The notes: a model not told the origin generated them from the letters alone. DNA of 64,000 nucleotides from Colwellia psychrerythraea (GCF_000764185.1 NZ_JQEC01000015.1:62001-126000), one strand, 5' to 3'; counted from the first letter of the stretch, positions 1 through 10,294 are shown. Translations and numbers: made by a program.

Positions 1-228
1 TTGTCCCTGCCCTACGATGTTTAAATTTATATTAAAAGCCATGGTAGTAAAATTTATACCTACTAGGTAGATAAACGTTATTGCTCTAAAAATTATTTTT
101 TTCATATTTTGATATCATTTTTGATAGGGATTGTATTTCTACCCTATTTTGTATATAAGTTAAATCATGGTGTTATAATGATGTTATTATTTATTTATTC
201 ACCTTTAAAATCAAAAGTATATAAAGTT

Positions 229-2313
229 ATGAATGAAGATTTCCTTCTAGAACACTATATGGTTTATCCTAAGCATAATAAAATCATCAGTGAAAATAAG
301 GTGACAATTCTTGAACCCAAAATTATTCAAGTACTTTGTTTTCTTGTTCAACACCAAGGTGAAGTTCTCAGTAGAGAGTATATTGCTGATAATCTTTGGC
401 CTGATAATGTAGTAGGTTTAAAAGTCATAACTCGTGCGATTTTTGAACTTAGAAAGGTACTTAACGATGATCCAAAAAAACCGAAATATATAGAAACTAT
501 TGCGAGAAAGGGTTATTGCTTTATAGGAAAGGTTGAGCCACTAAATACAGCGCAGAATAGACCATATTTCCCTCTTTCTTTTTTGTCTAAGCCAAATATT
601 AAAAACGTAGCCGTTTCTGTATCTCTACTCTTTATTTTTACTTTTTTTCTCTTTGTTGGCCCAACAACCCTCCTTGATAATTTTCAGAGCAGTGCTACAA
701 AACCAGTTAGTTACCAGGAAATGGTTCTTTCTGACGGTAGAACTGAGATTCAATCAGCTTCACTTTCTGCTGATGGAAGCAAAGTACTCTTTATAGAAAC
801 TGATACCAATACTGATGAATCAGTATTGGTACTAAAGAATGTCGTTAACCATAAATATTCAATATTACAAAGAAGTAACGATGTATATCGTTCAGTTATT
901 TGGGCTGAGCAAGGCAATGTTAGTTATTTTGTTCAATGTGAAATTTCTACATGTAAGATAAATAAATTGTTTATTGATTCTGGAATTTTACAGGAGGTAT
1001 ATAAAACAAAAAATAAAATAAGAACGATTAAGCTATCACCAAAAGGAAAAACATTAGCGTTAACAACGATAGAGAGTCAACGCCTGTCAATATCACTATT
1101 ACCACTAATATCCCAACAAGAAACACCACTAAAACTTGTCGAAAATGCCAGTTACTATGCTGCAACATTTAGTAAAATTAAGCCTGAATTGTTTTATGTT
1201 CAGCAAAGTGACGCACAATCAACAATAAATAGTTACAACCTAGAAACTACAAATAGTACTGTAATATCAACTAGGTTCTCTAAAATTACAAGCTTACACT
1301 TAGAAGATGACAACAGCTTGCTTATTGCTGGTCAACTTGACAGTTTGTATTCAATTTGGCGTTTAAACTTACAAAAAAATGAAGTGTCGCAAGCGATATT
1401 AATACCAGCAAGTAGTCATGCATACGAGTTAACTTCAAATAAAGCTTCTCAAGAATTCTTTTATCTTAAAAAGAGCTCAAACATTAATATTGCTGCGCAA
1501 GGTTTAACACAACATATCGATTTAAAGCAAGTTAATAGCCATGCAAATGACTTAAATGGCGTTTGGTCAACATCAACAAGTACCCTTTACTTCGTATCAC
1601 AACGCACAGGTAATTATGAGTTATGGAGTCATAAAAATAATAAAAACACTAAGCTGACTGGTGTTAAGGCCGATAGTATCAGACGGCCTATTTTAAACAA
1701 GCAACAGAACCTACTTGCGTTTGTCGCTAGTCAAAATAATCAACTCAAGCTTATGATTTACAATATAGATACAGAGCACCTTATAGTTAATCAAAATATT
1801 TCTAAAGAAGCCCACCTTCTATCTTGGTCAGCTGAAGGTAACTATATTTATATGAGCATTGCCAGCGAAAATCTCTACGATATTTGGCAATTCGACATAG
1901 ATAGTAAACAGCCTAAAAAAATATTACTCTCTGCGGGCCTAATAGCAAAACAACAAACAAATAACGATTTAATTTTCGCTGACATCAAAAGTCAAAATTT
2001 AATGCTAAAGAAGCCCGATGGCGTCATGTCAATTATCAAGAGCTTTAAAGGTATCGCTTTGCAATTTAGGCCGCACAGTATCAAAATAAATAATAAGAGC
2101 GATCATCTATATTATGTAGAGAAAAAACCAAAAAGCATTCAGGTCATGTCGACTGCGCTTAGTGAGATGGTCAAACATAAGCCCAAAAAGCTGTTTACGT
2201 TGACAACTAATGACTATGTTACTGATATAGGGCTTCATGGAGAAGATTACGTAATCTATGATCATTTTGTATCAAAATCATCACAGTTACTTCTATTACG
2301 AGCAGTTAATTAA
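229..2313 (+). CDS. CadC/ToxR-type membrane-anchored transcriptional regulator with TolB-like periplasmic domain
   Basis: An N-terminal OmpR/ToxR-type winged helix lies at about residues 28-99 (LEPKIIQVLCFLVQHQGEV, then the closing RKGYCF motif typical of CadC-like DNA-binding domains). One membrane helix follows at about 125-146 (LLFIFTFFLFVG). The remaining ~550 residues are predicted periplasmic and have the repeated strand pattern of a TolB/DPP-type beta-propeller. I infer a one-component sensor that binds DNA from the membrane. The reading frame extends upstream to a TTG at 109, but the winged-helix family starts shortly before the conserved domain, so I chose ATG 229. ATG 178 is an alternative; neither has a strong ribosome site. 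It stands alone, is followed by a hairpin terminator, and its target is unknown. Confidence 0.8.
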   Translation: MNEDFLLEHYMVYPKHNKIISENKVTILEPKIIQVLCFLVQHQGEVLSREYIADNLWPDNVVGLKVITRAIFELRKVLNDDPKKPKYIETIARKGYCFIGKVEPLNTAQNRPYFPLSFLSKPNIKNVAVSVSLLFIFTFFLFVGPTTLLDNFQSSATKPVSYQEMVLSDGRTEIQSASLSADGSKVLFIETDTNTDESVLVLKNVVNHKYSILQRSNDVYRSVIWAEQGNVSYFVQCEISTCKINKLFIDSGILQEVYKTKNKIRTIKLSPKGKTLALTTIESQRLSISLLPLISQQETPLKLVENASYYAATFSKIKPELFYVQQSDAQSTINSYNLETTNSTVISTRFSKITSLHLEDDNSLLIAGQLDSLYSIWRLNLQKNEVSQAILIPASSHAYELTSNKASQEFFYLKKSSNINIAAQGLTQHIDLKQVNSHANDLNGVWSTSTSTLYFVSQRTGNYELWSHKNNKNTKLTGVKADSIRRPILNKQQNLLAFVASQNNQLKLMIYNIDTEHLIVNQNISKEAHLLSWSAEGNYIYMSIASENLYDIWQFDIDSKQPKKILLSAGLIAKQQTNNDLIFADIKSQNLMLKKPDGVMSIIKSFKGIALQFRPHSIKINNKSDHLYYVEKKPKSIQVMSTALSEMVKHKPKKLFTLTTNDYVTDIGLHGEDYVIYDHFVSKSSQLLLLRAVN

Positions 2314-2344
2314 TGCATTTTATAATTAATAGTTTTAGAAACAA

Positions 2345-2374
2345 AAACGGGCACTTCTAATGAAGTGCCCGTTT
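2345..2374. terminator. Rho-independent terminator, likely bidirectional
   Basis: A 13-bp perfect stem (AAACGGGCACTTC / GAAGTGCCCGTTT) with a TAAT loop has an A-run on the left and a T-run on the right. It can end both the plus-strand regulator gene and the minus-strand tRNA-Ser transcript. Confidence 0.85.
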
Positions 2375-2383
2375 TATATAATA

Positions 2384-2473
2384 TGGCGGTGAGCGAGAGA
2401 TTCGAACTCTCGAAAGGGATAAACCTTTACACGCTTTCCAGGCGTGCGCCTTCAGCCACTCGGCCAGCTCACC
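2384..2473 (-). tRNA. tRNA-Ser (GGA anticodon)
   Basis: The minus strand gives a 90-nt class II tRNA starting GGTGAGCTGGCCGAGTGG, with anticodon loop CTGGAAAG (anticodon GGA), a long variable arm, T-loop GTTCGAATC and an encoded CCA. The acceptor stem pairs GGTGAGC with GCTCACC. It reads UCC/UCU serine codons. It lies between the terminator of nadA and the bidirectional terminator at 2345-2374. Confidence 0.97.
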
Positions 2474-2494
2474 AGATTTTACAGGCGCTATGGT

Positions 2495-2522
2495 AAAAAA
2501 AAAGCCTTGCTGGTGCAAGGCT
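2495..2522 (-). terminator. Rho-independent terminator of nadA
   Basis: Stem AGCCTTGC / GCAAGGCT with a four-base loop. On the minus strand it is followed by a run of nine T, directly downstream of nadA. Confidence 0.85.
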
Positions 2523-2606
2523 ATTTTAAGTTTATCTTTAAAAAATGGTTTGATTGCTGCTTATTTATTCATAAATACCAAAAAATGAATAAATCACCCG
2601 ACAAAG

Positions 2607-3665
2607 TTAAGCATTACCTTTTACTTTTAATTTATTTTCTGCGGCGAAGTTAAGCATTCTATTCAAAGGGATTAATGCTTTTTCTGCCAAACTTTCATCT
2701 ACATGAATCTCTTTACCTATCGGACTCACTAACGCATCATGAATCGATTTTAAGCCATTCATTGCCATCCAAGGGCAATTAGCACAACTTCTACAAGTTG
2801 CGCCGTTACCGCCTGTAGGGGCAGCGACAAAGGTCTTTTCAGGATTAGCCTGTTCCATCTTATAAAAAATGCCTTTATCAGTGGCAACAATAAAGTGCTG
2901 ATTGGGCATTTCTTGGCTAGCTTTAATCAATTGACTGGTTGAGCCCACCGCATCGGCCATTTCAACGACATTAGCTGGTGACTCTGGGTGAACAAGTACG
3001 GCAGCATCTGGATATTGTAATTTCAAATCTCGAAGTGCTGTCGCTTTAAATTCATCATGAACGATGCAAGCGCCCTGCCACATTAGCATTTTCGCGCCTG
3101 TCTCTTTTTCTATATACGAGCCTAAATGACGGTCAGGTCCCCATAGAATAGGCTTGCCTTCACTCTCGAGCATATCAACTATTTCAAGGGCAATACTCGA
3201 TGTTACCACCCAATCGGCTCGGGCTTTAACGGCAGCAGAAGTATTGGCGTAAACTACAACGGTATGATCTGGGTGTTCGTCACAGAAAGCAGAAAACTCT
3301 TCAATTGGACACCCTAGGTCTAACGAACAAGTCGCTTCGAGCTCAGGCATCAAAACAAGTTTCTCAGGTGTTAAAATTTTAGCGGTTTCCCCCATAAATT
3401 TAACACCTGCAACAATTAATGTTTCTGCAGAATGTTGTTTACCAAAACGCGCCATCTCGAGAGAATCAGCAACACAGCCGCCCGTTTCTTCAGCAAGGGC
3501 TTGAATTTCAGGATCAGTGTAATAATGCGCAACCAATACGGCATTTTTTTCAATTAAGAGTTTTTTTATTTTCTCTATGTATTGCACCTTTTCATCACTG
3601 GCTAAAGGTTTTGGTTTGGCTGGAAATTGAAAGTCAAAATCTATCGCGGTATTACTTACACTCAT
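2607..3665 (-). CDS. nadA: Quinolinate synthase A
   Basis: NadA condenses iminoaspartate (made by NadB) with dihydroxyacetone phosphate to form quinolinate, the NAD precursor, using an oxygen-sensitive [4Fe-4S] cluster in the cytosol. The 352-residue length matches the family. The three cluster ligands are at the positions known for E. coli: Cys113 (ATCSLD), Cys200 ([10 protein letters not shown]) and Cys297 ([10 protein letters not shown]). The substrate-site motif [11 protein letters not shown] is present. In E. coli nadA also follows the cpoB-tRNA-Lys cluster, so the neighbourhood is conserved. A sigma-70-like promoter lies at 3703-3731 and a GAGAGAG ribosome site precedes the ATG. Confidence 0.97.
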   Translation of the reverse strand: MSVSNTAIDFDFQFPAKPKPLASDEKVQYIEKIKKLLIEKNAVLVAHYYTDPEIQALAEETGGCVADSLEMARFGKQHSAETLIVAGVKFMGETAKILTPEKLVLMPELEATCSLDLGCPIEEFSAFCDEHPDHTVVVYANTSAAVKARADWVVTSSIALEIVDMLESEGKPILWGPDRHLGSYIEKETGAKMLMWQGACIVHDEFKATALRDLKLQYPDAAVLVHPESPANVVEMADAVGSTSQLIKASQEMPNQHFIVATDKGIFYKMEQANPEKTFVAAPTGGNGATCRSCANCPWMAMNGLKSIHDALVSPIGKEIHVDESLAEKALIPLNRMLNFAAENKLKVKGNA

Positions 3666-3702
3666 GAGCTCTCTCTAATTCAGGACACGTTCAAACGCGG
3701 CA

Positions 3703-3731
3703 ATTATAAGGTAAAGCACCGCTAATGTGTA
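3703..3731 (-). promoter_or_regulatory. Predicted sigma-70 promoter of nadA
   Basis: On the minus strand TACACA (-35) and a perfect TATAAT (-10) are 17 bp apart, about 40 bp upstream of the nadA start. I saw no clear NadR-type operator. Confidence 0.55.
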
Positions 3732-3980
3732 GTAGATAATGGTCTGGATGAGTGCTTCGTTATAGAGGAAATGTCCACTATATATCAAGACGTGCTAATA
3801 AGATGTTTTAACAAGATAAATTGACTTAAATAAACAAGCTAGGCTCAATAACAGGTATTTAGTTACACTCTGTATGTATAGAGTAATTTTTTATTAAGAA
3901 TTTTAAGCTTCAACTATTCTATTAGATAATATAGTTAACAGCCTTGGCTTTCTATCTTTAAGAAGAGTAATTATTAGAAG
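3732..3980. other. Non-coding spacer between nadA and the tRNA-Lys array
   Basis: AT-rich sequence with no coding frame I can support. Its right end, from about 3941, is the first copy of a 56-bp imperfect direct repeat (3941-3996 and 4034-4089) that carries the 3' end and trailer of tRNA-Lys genes. Confidence 0.5.
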
Positions 3981-4045
3981 TGGTCGATCGTGAAGGTTTT
4001 AAACTGCGAACTATCTTGATTGAGCGGTTAAAAGCTCTGGCTTTG
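3981..4045 (-). pseudogene. Decayed tRNA-Lys copy
   Basis: TGGTCGATCGTGAAGG matches the 3' acceptor/T-arm end of the five neighbouring tRNA-Lys genes (TGGTCGGCCGTGAAGG), and GGTTAAAAGC matches their anticodon arm. The T-loop is damaged, about nine bases are inserted before the anticodon arm, and the D-arm and 5' acceptor are missing. It also keeps the flanking trailer found 93 bp away at the first intact copy, so it looks like a sixth array member that decayed. Confidence 0.7.
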
Positions 4046-4073
4046 TATTTTTACACGAGGTGATTATTAGGAG

Positions 4074-4149
4074 TGGTCGGCCGTGAAGGATTTGAACCTT
4101 CGACAAATTGGTTAAAAGCCAACTGCTCTACCAACTGAGCTAACGGCCG
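4074..4149 (-). tRNA. tRNA-Lys (TTT), array copy 1
   Basis: A 76-nt tRNA on the minus strand with acceptor CGGCCGT / ACGGCCG, anticodon loop CTTTTAA (anticodon TTT), T-loop GTTCAAATC and encoded CCA. It is the last copy in the direction of transcription. In E. coli a Lys/Val tRNA cluster occupies the same place between cpoB and nadA. Confidence 0.97.
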
Positions 4150-4234
4150 TTCCTAATCTCAATAAACTAACTATTCACTTTAATCATCAAGTAAAGTGAT
4201 AGCTTTTACATTTTCTAAATATACAAGTTAGGAG

Positions 4235-4310
4235 TGGTCGGCCGTGAAGGATTTGAACCTTCGACAAATTGGTTAAAAGCCAACTGCTCTACCAACTGAG
4301 CTAACGGCCG
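4235..4310 (-). tRNA. tRNA-Lys (TTT), array copy 2
   Basis: Identical in the mature sequence to copy 1. The short flanks (AGGAG before the encoded CCA complement, TTCCT after the 5' end) are also shared with copies 1 and 3, indicating recent tandem duplication. Confidence 0.97.
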
Positions 4311-4359
4311 TTCCTATCTCTGTAACTTTTATACTTATATTTTTCTAATCAATCAGGAG

Positions 4360-4435
4360 TGGTCGGCCGTGAAGGATTTGAACCTTCGACAAATTGGTTA
4401 AAAGCCAACTGCTCTACCAACTGAGCTAACGGCCG
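4360..4435 (-). tRNA. tRNA-Lys (TTT), array copy 3
   Basis: Identical in the mature sequence to copies 1, 2 and 5, separated from copy 2 by 49 bp. Confidence 0.97.
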
Positions 4436-4471
4436 TTCCTAATGATGAGTAAACGAATAACAGTCTTGAAT

Positions 4472-4547
4472 TGGTCGGCCGTGAAGGATTTGAACCTTCG
4501 ACAAATTGGTTAAAAGCCAACTGCTCTACCAGCTGAGCTAACGGCCG
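4472..4547 (-). tRNA. tRNA-Lys (TTT), array copy 4, D-arm variant
   Basis: Same as the other copies except for one base in the D-arm (plus strand ACCAGCTGAGC instead of ACCAACTGAGC). Its flanking sequence is also different, so it is probably an older copy. Confidence 0.96.
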
Positions 4548-4658
4548 ATTCAAGATTTTATTTTTCGATTTACTTGCTCCACCATCGAAAACGATAAGGA
4601 GACTTTTATTCAAACTAAAACTAAACGCTTCAAAAGCTAATCAGTTCAAGTTAGAAAG

Positions 4659-4734
4659 TGGTCGGCCGTGAAGGATTTGAACCTTCGACAAATTGGTTAA
4701 AAGCCAACTGCTCTACCAACTGAGCTAACGGCCG
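4659..4734 (-). tRNA. tRNA-Lys (TTT), array copy 5, promoter-proximal
   Basis: First copy behind the predicted promoter at 4770-4797. Mature sequence identical to copies 1-3, and the 3' CCA is encoded. Confidence 0.97.
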
Positions 4735-4769
4735 ACGTTGTGTTGAGTCACTGCCTCAACGCGGGGCAT

Positions 4770-4797
4770 ATAATACTCATAATATTTTTAAGTGCAA
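4770..4797 (-). promoter_or_regulatory. Predicted promoter of the tRNA-Lys array
   Basis: On the minus strand TTGCAC (-35) and TATTAT (-10) are separated by 16 bp and followed by a GC-rich stretch (GCCCCGCG) near the expected start. Such GC-rich discriminators are typical of stable-RNA promoters under stringent control; that control is inference here. Confidence 0.65.
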
Positions 4798-4907
4798 CAA
4801 TAAACTTCGTTTTTTTAGCTTTTATTTACTGTTAGAGTAAATTGTCAGCAAAACGCTAGTTTTATCAGCAAATAAAGAGCTAACTATGAGATTGACCAGT
4901 AAATATC

Positions 4908-5699
4908 TTACTTTATTAAACTAGCTAGTCTAGGCTTGGCAAGTTTTGCCGCTGTTGATTCAGGGTACTCTTTTAATAATTGTTGATAGCTAGCTATCGC
5001 TTTTTTATTATCTTTTTGCTTTTGAGCAACCATGGCTAGTTTCAATAAAGCATCAGGACGCTTAGTTGAGTCTTTATGTTTGTTAACAACAATTAAGAAC
5101 TCTTGATTGGCCTGAACAAGCTCACCTTGGTTAAAAAGCAACTGACCTAACCAGTAATGCGAGTTAGGTGCGTAGCTAGAATTGGGAAAGCTTTTATTAA
5201 ACGCTTTAAACTCATGTATTGCCTGTTGATAACGTTTGTCTTTTAATACCAGATTGAGTGCACGGTCATATGCTTCATTTTCAGTTAGGTTATCACTATA
5301 ACCAGCATTATTGACTGTGGTGTTTATACCTGTGTTAGGAATTGTAACAACAGGGCTTGTTTTAGCTGTCGCCTCAAGTACTTCATTGACTCGCCTATCA
5401 ATTTCTTTGTAGAGCTCTCGTTGACGGTCTAATACTTGGCTTAATTGATGAGTATGTAATTCTGTTACGCCACGAAGTTCATTCACTTCAGTTTGCAGTT
5501 GGTCCAACTGACGTTGAATATTTACTTGAGCTTTATTACGCGAATCTAACTTACGTGATAAAGAAGATAGTTGCTCTGTTAACGCAGCAGAGTCGATATA
5601 ATTGGCGTTAACATCAATGACTGGCGCTTTAGCTACAGCTAACGCACTAACGGCGCTAGCTGTAAATATCATGCCAAATAAAACTTTATTTAGTTTCAT
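4908..5699 (-). CDS. cpoB: Tol-Pal associated periplasmic TPR protein CpoB (YbgF)
   Basis: CpoB is a periplasmic protein that couples the Tol-Pal machine to PBP1B-driven septal peptidoglycan synthesis. The sequence shows a signal peptide (cleavage near residue 24, after AVAKA), an N-terminal coiled coil at about 35-110 (the TolA-contact and trimerisation region in E. coli), a Thr/Asn-rich linker, and TPR repeats at about 150-260 (YDRALNLVLKDKRYQQAI and following). The 263-residue length is normal. It is the last gene of the tol-pal cluster, 33 bp after pal. Confidence 0.93.
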   Translation of the reverse strand: MKLNKVLFGMIFTASAVSALAVAKAPVIDVNANYIDSAALTEQLSSLSRKLDSRNKAQVNIQRQLDQLQTEVNELRGVTELHTHQLSQVLDRQRELYKEIDRRVNEVLEATAKTSPVVTIPNTGINTTVNNAGYSDNLTENEAYDRALNLVLKDKRYQQAIHEFKAFNKSFPNSSYAPNSHYWLGQLLFNQGELVQANQEFLIVVNKHKDSTKRPDALLKLAMVAQKQKDNKKAIASYQQLLKEYPESTAAKLAKPRLASLIK

Positions 5700-5732
5700 T
5701 CAGTTACCTGCTTATGTGAGGCTGATAAGGTC

Positions 5733-6290
5733 TTAGTAAACTAAAACTGCACGACGGTTTTTAGCAAAAGCATCTTCACTACGGTCTTTAACCATAGGTT
5801 TTTCTTCACCATAGCTAACAACGGTAAGTTGGCTAGCGTCAACACCCATGTTTGTTAGGTAAGTTACTACGGCTTTAGCACGACGTTCGCCTAGCGCAAT
5901 GTTGTACTCTGGAGTACCACGCTCATCAGCATGACCTTCAATTAATACTTTCACGTCTGAATTAGCATTTAAGAATGTAGCGTGTGCATCTAAAACAGCT
6001 GAATATTGAGCATTTACATTTGAAACATCAAAATCAAAATAAACAATATGCTCTGAACGTAATTGTTCTAGCTCTTGACGTTTTTGCTCTTCAATTTCAG
6101 CTGCGCGTTTTGCTGCAGTAACTTGAGTTGCTGCTTCTTCTGCTTTTTTAGCATCTTCTGCATTTTGAGTAACTTGAGCATTAGTATCTACTTGGCTGTT
6201 CTCATCGGTATCTGAGTTTGAGCTACAAGCCGATAAAATGGTAAGAGGTAAAGCAATAGCTAAGCTTTTCATTATGTTATTAAAGCGCAT
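5733..6290 (-). CDS. pal: Peptidoglycan-associated lipoprotein Pal
   Basis: Pal is an outer-membrane lipoprotein that binds peptidoglycan and TolB, keeping the envelope layers together during constriction. The lipobox LSAC puts the lipidated cysteine at residue 22. A charged, Ala/Glu-rich linker (about 30-80) leads to an OmpA-like domain from about residue 85, with YFDFDVSNV and the diaminopimelate-binding signature IEGHADERGTPEYNIALGER. At 185 residues it is slightly longer than E. coli Pal because of the linker. Confidence 0.96.
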   Translation of the reverse strand: MRFNNIMKSLAIALPLTILSACSSNSDTDENSQVDTNAQVTQNAEDAKKAEEAATQVTAAKRAAEIEEQKRQELEQLRSEHIVYFDFDVSNVNAQYSAVLDAHATFLNANSDVKVLIEGHADERGTPEYNIALGERRAKAVVTYLTNMGVDASQLTVVSYGEEKPMVKDRSEDAFAKNRRAVLVY

Positions 6291-6357
6291 TTTTATTTAT
6301 CCTTTGTTCTAAAATTATAAGTTAAAATTTAATAAGTTGTTTTGTACATTTTTATTA

Positions 6358-7734
<1,377 letters not shown>

Positions 7735-7809
7735 TCATGTATTGCTATCAAGATTTACAGTTTAATTTAATGTAAATACCCCGCCACGCTGCGAAGTACT
7801 ACTGCTGCA

Positions 7810-8754
7810 TTAAAATTCTGGTGTAACTGTCACCGCAAGCTTACGCATCTCCTTAAATACCTCAGGATCTTTCGATACCGGTAGGATGTTAGCTCTACTA
7901 ATTGCTATGTTGGCTGCATCACAGACCACTTTATCTCCTTGGCCAATTTTAACATCAATAACGAAACCTGAAGGGGCTAGCGTAATGGCTAACTTACAAG
8001 ATTTATTCGCCATAGTACTACGGTCTTTAATCATATTACGGTTAATGGTTTGTGTGATTAAAGCCGAGTAGCGCTGAACTTCAGTCATCACTTGTTTTTG
8101 CCTAGCTTGATTACGACTCGCCATTTCGTTAGCCATTTGCTCAGCTAACATTGCATCTTGAATAGCTTGCTCTTTAGCGGCTATTTCTTGACGTTTACGC
8201 TCAGCAATTTTTTCCAGACGCAGATCTTCGGCTTTTTTCGCGGCGGCTTCCTCTTTCAATCGTTTTGATCTGGCCGCAGCAGCAGCTTTTTCAGCAACTT
8301 GTTTTTCTTGTTCCTTTTGTTTACGAATTTTTTCAGCTTTGGCCGCTTTGGCTTTTGATGATTTGGCCGCTTTATCTGCTTTAATTTTTTCTTGTTCTTT
8401 TTTCTTACGCTGTTTTTCTAACTTCTTAATGCGGGCTTCTTCTCTAGTACGACGTTTATTAGCATCACTAGCACGTTTCTCTACCGCTTTAAGCCGTTTC
8501 TTTTCAGCATCGTGCTGTGCCGTTTTTTGTTTCTTTATCTTGTTAATTGCTTGTTCATACTTAGCCGTATCAATAACAACAGCCTTAATCGGCTCGCTGG
8601 ACTGTACTGTCGGGGTTGGTTTTGGTTTAGACACAGAGGTAAACTCCCCCGCAAACAAACCAAAAAGCAAGACCAGATGTAAAGCAATACTCAGCCATAT
8701 AGCTTTTAAATAAGCTGATTTAATGGAAAGAAAAGATGCTCGTTGCTGTACCAC
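7810..8754 (-). CDS. tolA: Tol-Pal energy-transducing protein TolA
   Basis: TolA spans the periplasm and transmits proton-motive force from TolQR to Pal-TolB. One N-terminal membrane helix (about 17-35, AIWLSIALHLVLLFGLFAG) is followed by a long Ala/Lys/Glu-rich helical region (about 65-215) and a compact C-terminal domain (about 225-314) with a cysteine pair. The start is GTG, one base after the tolR stop, with AGGGG overlapping the end of tolR as ribosome site. This points to translational coupling. It is shorter than E. coli TolA (421 residues) because the helical region is shorter. Confidence 0.94.
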   Translation of the reverse strand: MVQQRASFLSIKSAYLKAIWLSIALHLVLLFGLFAGEFTSVSKPKPTPTVQSSEPIKAVVIDTAKYEQAINKIKKQKTAQHDAEKKRLKAVEKRASDANKRRTREEARIKKLEKQRKKKEQEKIKADKAAKSSKAKAAKAEKIRKQKEQEKQVAEKAAAAARSKRLKEEAAAKKAEDLRLEKIAERKRQEIAAKEQAIQDAMLAEQMANEMASRNQARQKQVMTEVQRYSALITQTINRNMIKDRSTMANKSCKLAITLAPSGFVIDVKIGQGDKVVCDAANIAISRANILPVSKDPEVFKEMRKLAVTVTPEF

Positions 8755-8755
8755 G

Positions 8756-9181
8756 CTATTCCCCTATAGAATCTGTCATTAAACCGACCGATGGCACACC
8801 GGCAACAGTTTGCAACATGACCATAAGTTGTATTACAGCATCGTATGAAACAGCGCCATCACCATTAACAACCACAGGGGTACCTGGTTCAACAGCTAAA
8901 TGTGCTTTCACTAATACAGCAACTTCTTCGGCTGACATTGGCTCTTTATCATTCGCTCCAACAGTTAAATAATAACGTCCTTGCGCGTCGATACTGGCCA
9001 CCAAAGGCGGCTTGCTGTCTACATCTAACAGCTCAGCCTCAGCTTGGGGTAAGTCAACTTTAACCCCCTGAGTAATTAATGGCGTGGTGATCATAAAAAT
9101 AATCAATAATACCAACATCACATCGATATAAGGTACAACATTAATTTCAGCCACTTTGCGGCGTCTAACTCTTTGATACAT
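8756..9181 (-). CDS. tolR: Tol-Pal proton-channel subunit TolR
   Basis: ExbD/TolR-family subunit of the proton-driven motor with TolQ. The single helix at about 17-38 begins with PYIDVMLVLLIIFM and carries the conserved proton-path aspartate (Asp20). The periplasmic domain follows. Length (141) is normal. It lies 2 bp downstream of tolQ. Confidence 0.96.
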   Translation of the reverse strand: MYQRVRRRKVAEINVVPYIDVMLVLLIIFMITTPLITQGVKVDLPQAEAELLDVDSKPPLVASIDAQGRYYLTVGANDKEPMSAEEVAVLVKAHLAVEPGTPVVVNGDGAVSYDAVIQLMVMLQTVAGVPSVGLMTDSIGE

Positions 9182-9183
9182 AG

Positions 9184-9876
9184 TTATGCCTTATTCGCAG
9201 ATTGCTCCGCAGCGGATTGACGTTGTAAAATACTTGAGAATTCATCCATAAAGTTACCATAACTATTTTCTAGTTTTTCAACTTTATGGCTAAAACGGTT
9301 AAATGCTATAACAGCAGGAATGGCAGCAAACAAGCCCATAGCGGTAGCTATTAGCGCTTCGGCAATACCCGGCGCTACCATAGCAAGTGTTGCCTGTTTT
9401 ACCGCACCTAAGGCGACAAATGAAGTCATGATGCCCCAAACTGTACCGAATAAGCCAATATATGGACTAATAGAGCCAACAGTTGCCATAAAGGGCAAGT
9501 GAGTTTCTAAGCTATCAACTTCTCGTGATAAAGCAACACGCATGGCACGATGAGTACCATCGACAATAATTTGAGGATTATCAATATGACTTTTTCTTAA
9601 GCGCGCAAATTCTTTAAAACCAGCAACAAATAAGTTTTCAATACCTTGTACTTGCGGCTTGGTACAAACATCACTGTATAGTTTACTTAAATCAGCACCA
9701 CTCCAAAACTTATCTTCAAACGCCTTTAATTCTAAAGCGGCTGTTCTCAGTATTTTTCTGCGCTGAAAGATCATCGCCCAGCACAAAATTGAGAAGGTAA
9801 GTAAGATAAGCATAACAAATTGCACTAATATGCTTGCTTCCATGACTAAGTGGAAAAAGGAAATTTCAGCTGACAC
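9184..9876 (-). CDS. tolQ: Tol-Pal motor subunit TolQ
   Basis: MotA/TolQ/ExbB-family proton channel. Three membrane helices are visible, at about 15-37, 130-160 (TVGSISPYIGLFGTVWGIM) and 165-190. The length (230) matches E. coli. The start is GTG at 9876, supported by AGGAG upstream; it lies inside the last codons of ybgC (11-bp overlap), as expected for coupled translation in the ybgC-tolQRAB operon. Confidence 0.97.
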   Translation of the reverse strand: MSAEISFFHLVMEASILVQFVMLILLTFSILCWAMIFQRRKILRTAALELKAFEDKFWSGADLSKLYSDVCTKPQVQGIENLFVAGFKEFARLRKSHIDNPQIIVDGTHRAMRVALSREVDSLETHLPFMATVGSISPYIGLFGTVWGIMTSFVALGAVKQATLAMVAPGIAEALIATAMGLFAAIPAVIAFNRFSHKVEKLENSYGNFMDEFSSILQRQSAAEQSANKA

Positions 9877-10294
9877 GTTTAAACGCTCCTAGTATTGATT
9901 CGGGTATAGCACAGGGTTTATGCTGGCTAAAGTCAACACAAGCAATACGTACATTGGCGGTACAAAGTACTTGTTTTGCTTGGTTGGTTATTTTTTGTTG
10001 AAACACTAAACTCGCACGTTTCAAGGTTACTATGGTTGAGCTTACGGCAAGTAAATCATCAAGTTTTGCCGAAGCAAGATTATCCATTTCAACCCTTCTG
10101 ACCACGAAACCTAAGTTTTGTTGCAAAAAGAATGCTTGGTTTATACCTATTTCTCTAAGCCACTCGGTTCGCGCGCGCTCAAAAAATTTTAAATAGTTAG
10201 CATAATAAACAATACCACCCGCATCTGTATCTTCGTAGTAGACACGAATAGCAAAATGATGAGCTGTTATGGATTTAGAAACTTCTTCAGACAT
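9866..10294 (-). CDS. ybgC: Tol-Pal associated acyl-CoA thioesterase YbgC
   Basis: A hotdog-fold thioesterase of the 4-hydroxybenzoyl-CoA thioesterase type, always first in the tol-pal cluster. The catalytic signature YYEDTDAGGIVYYANYLKFF is intact. The frame runs 49 codons further upstream, but the family begins just before this motif, so ATG 10294 (142 residues) is the likely start. Its exact substrate is unsettled in the family; phospholipid-related acyl-CoA or acyl-ACP has been proposed. Confidence 0.94.
   Translation of the reverse strand: MSEEVSKSITAHHFAIRVYYEDTDAGGIVYYANYLKFFERARTEWLREIGINQAFFLQQNLGFVVRRVEMDNLASAKLDDLLAVSSTIVTLKRASLVFQQKITNQAKQVLCTANVRIACVDFSQHKPCAIPESILGAFKRVS

Noticed and set aside
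2444..2653. Reading frame of 69 codons over tRNA-Ser and the nadA end
   Set aside because: Overlaps a tRNA, a terminator and nadA; no protein-like pattern.
4398..4613. Reading frame of 71 codons across the tRNA-Lys array
   Set aside because: It runs through two tRNA genes and has no ribosome site.
4074..4734. Repeated ~76-bp units with short spacers, CRISPR-like at first sight
   Set aside because: The repeats are tRNA-Lys genes with full cloverleaf pairing and encoded CCA; spacers are uneven (36-111 bp).
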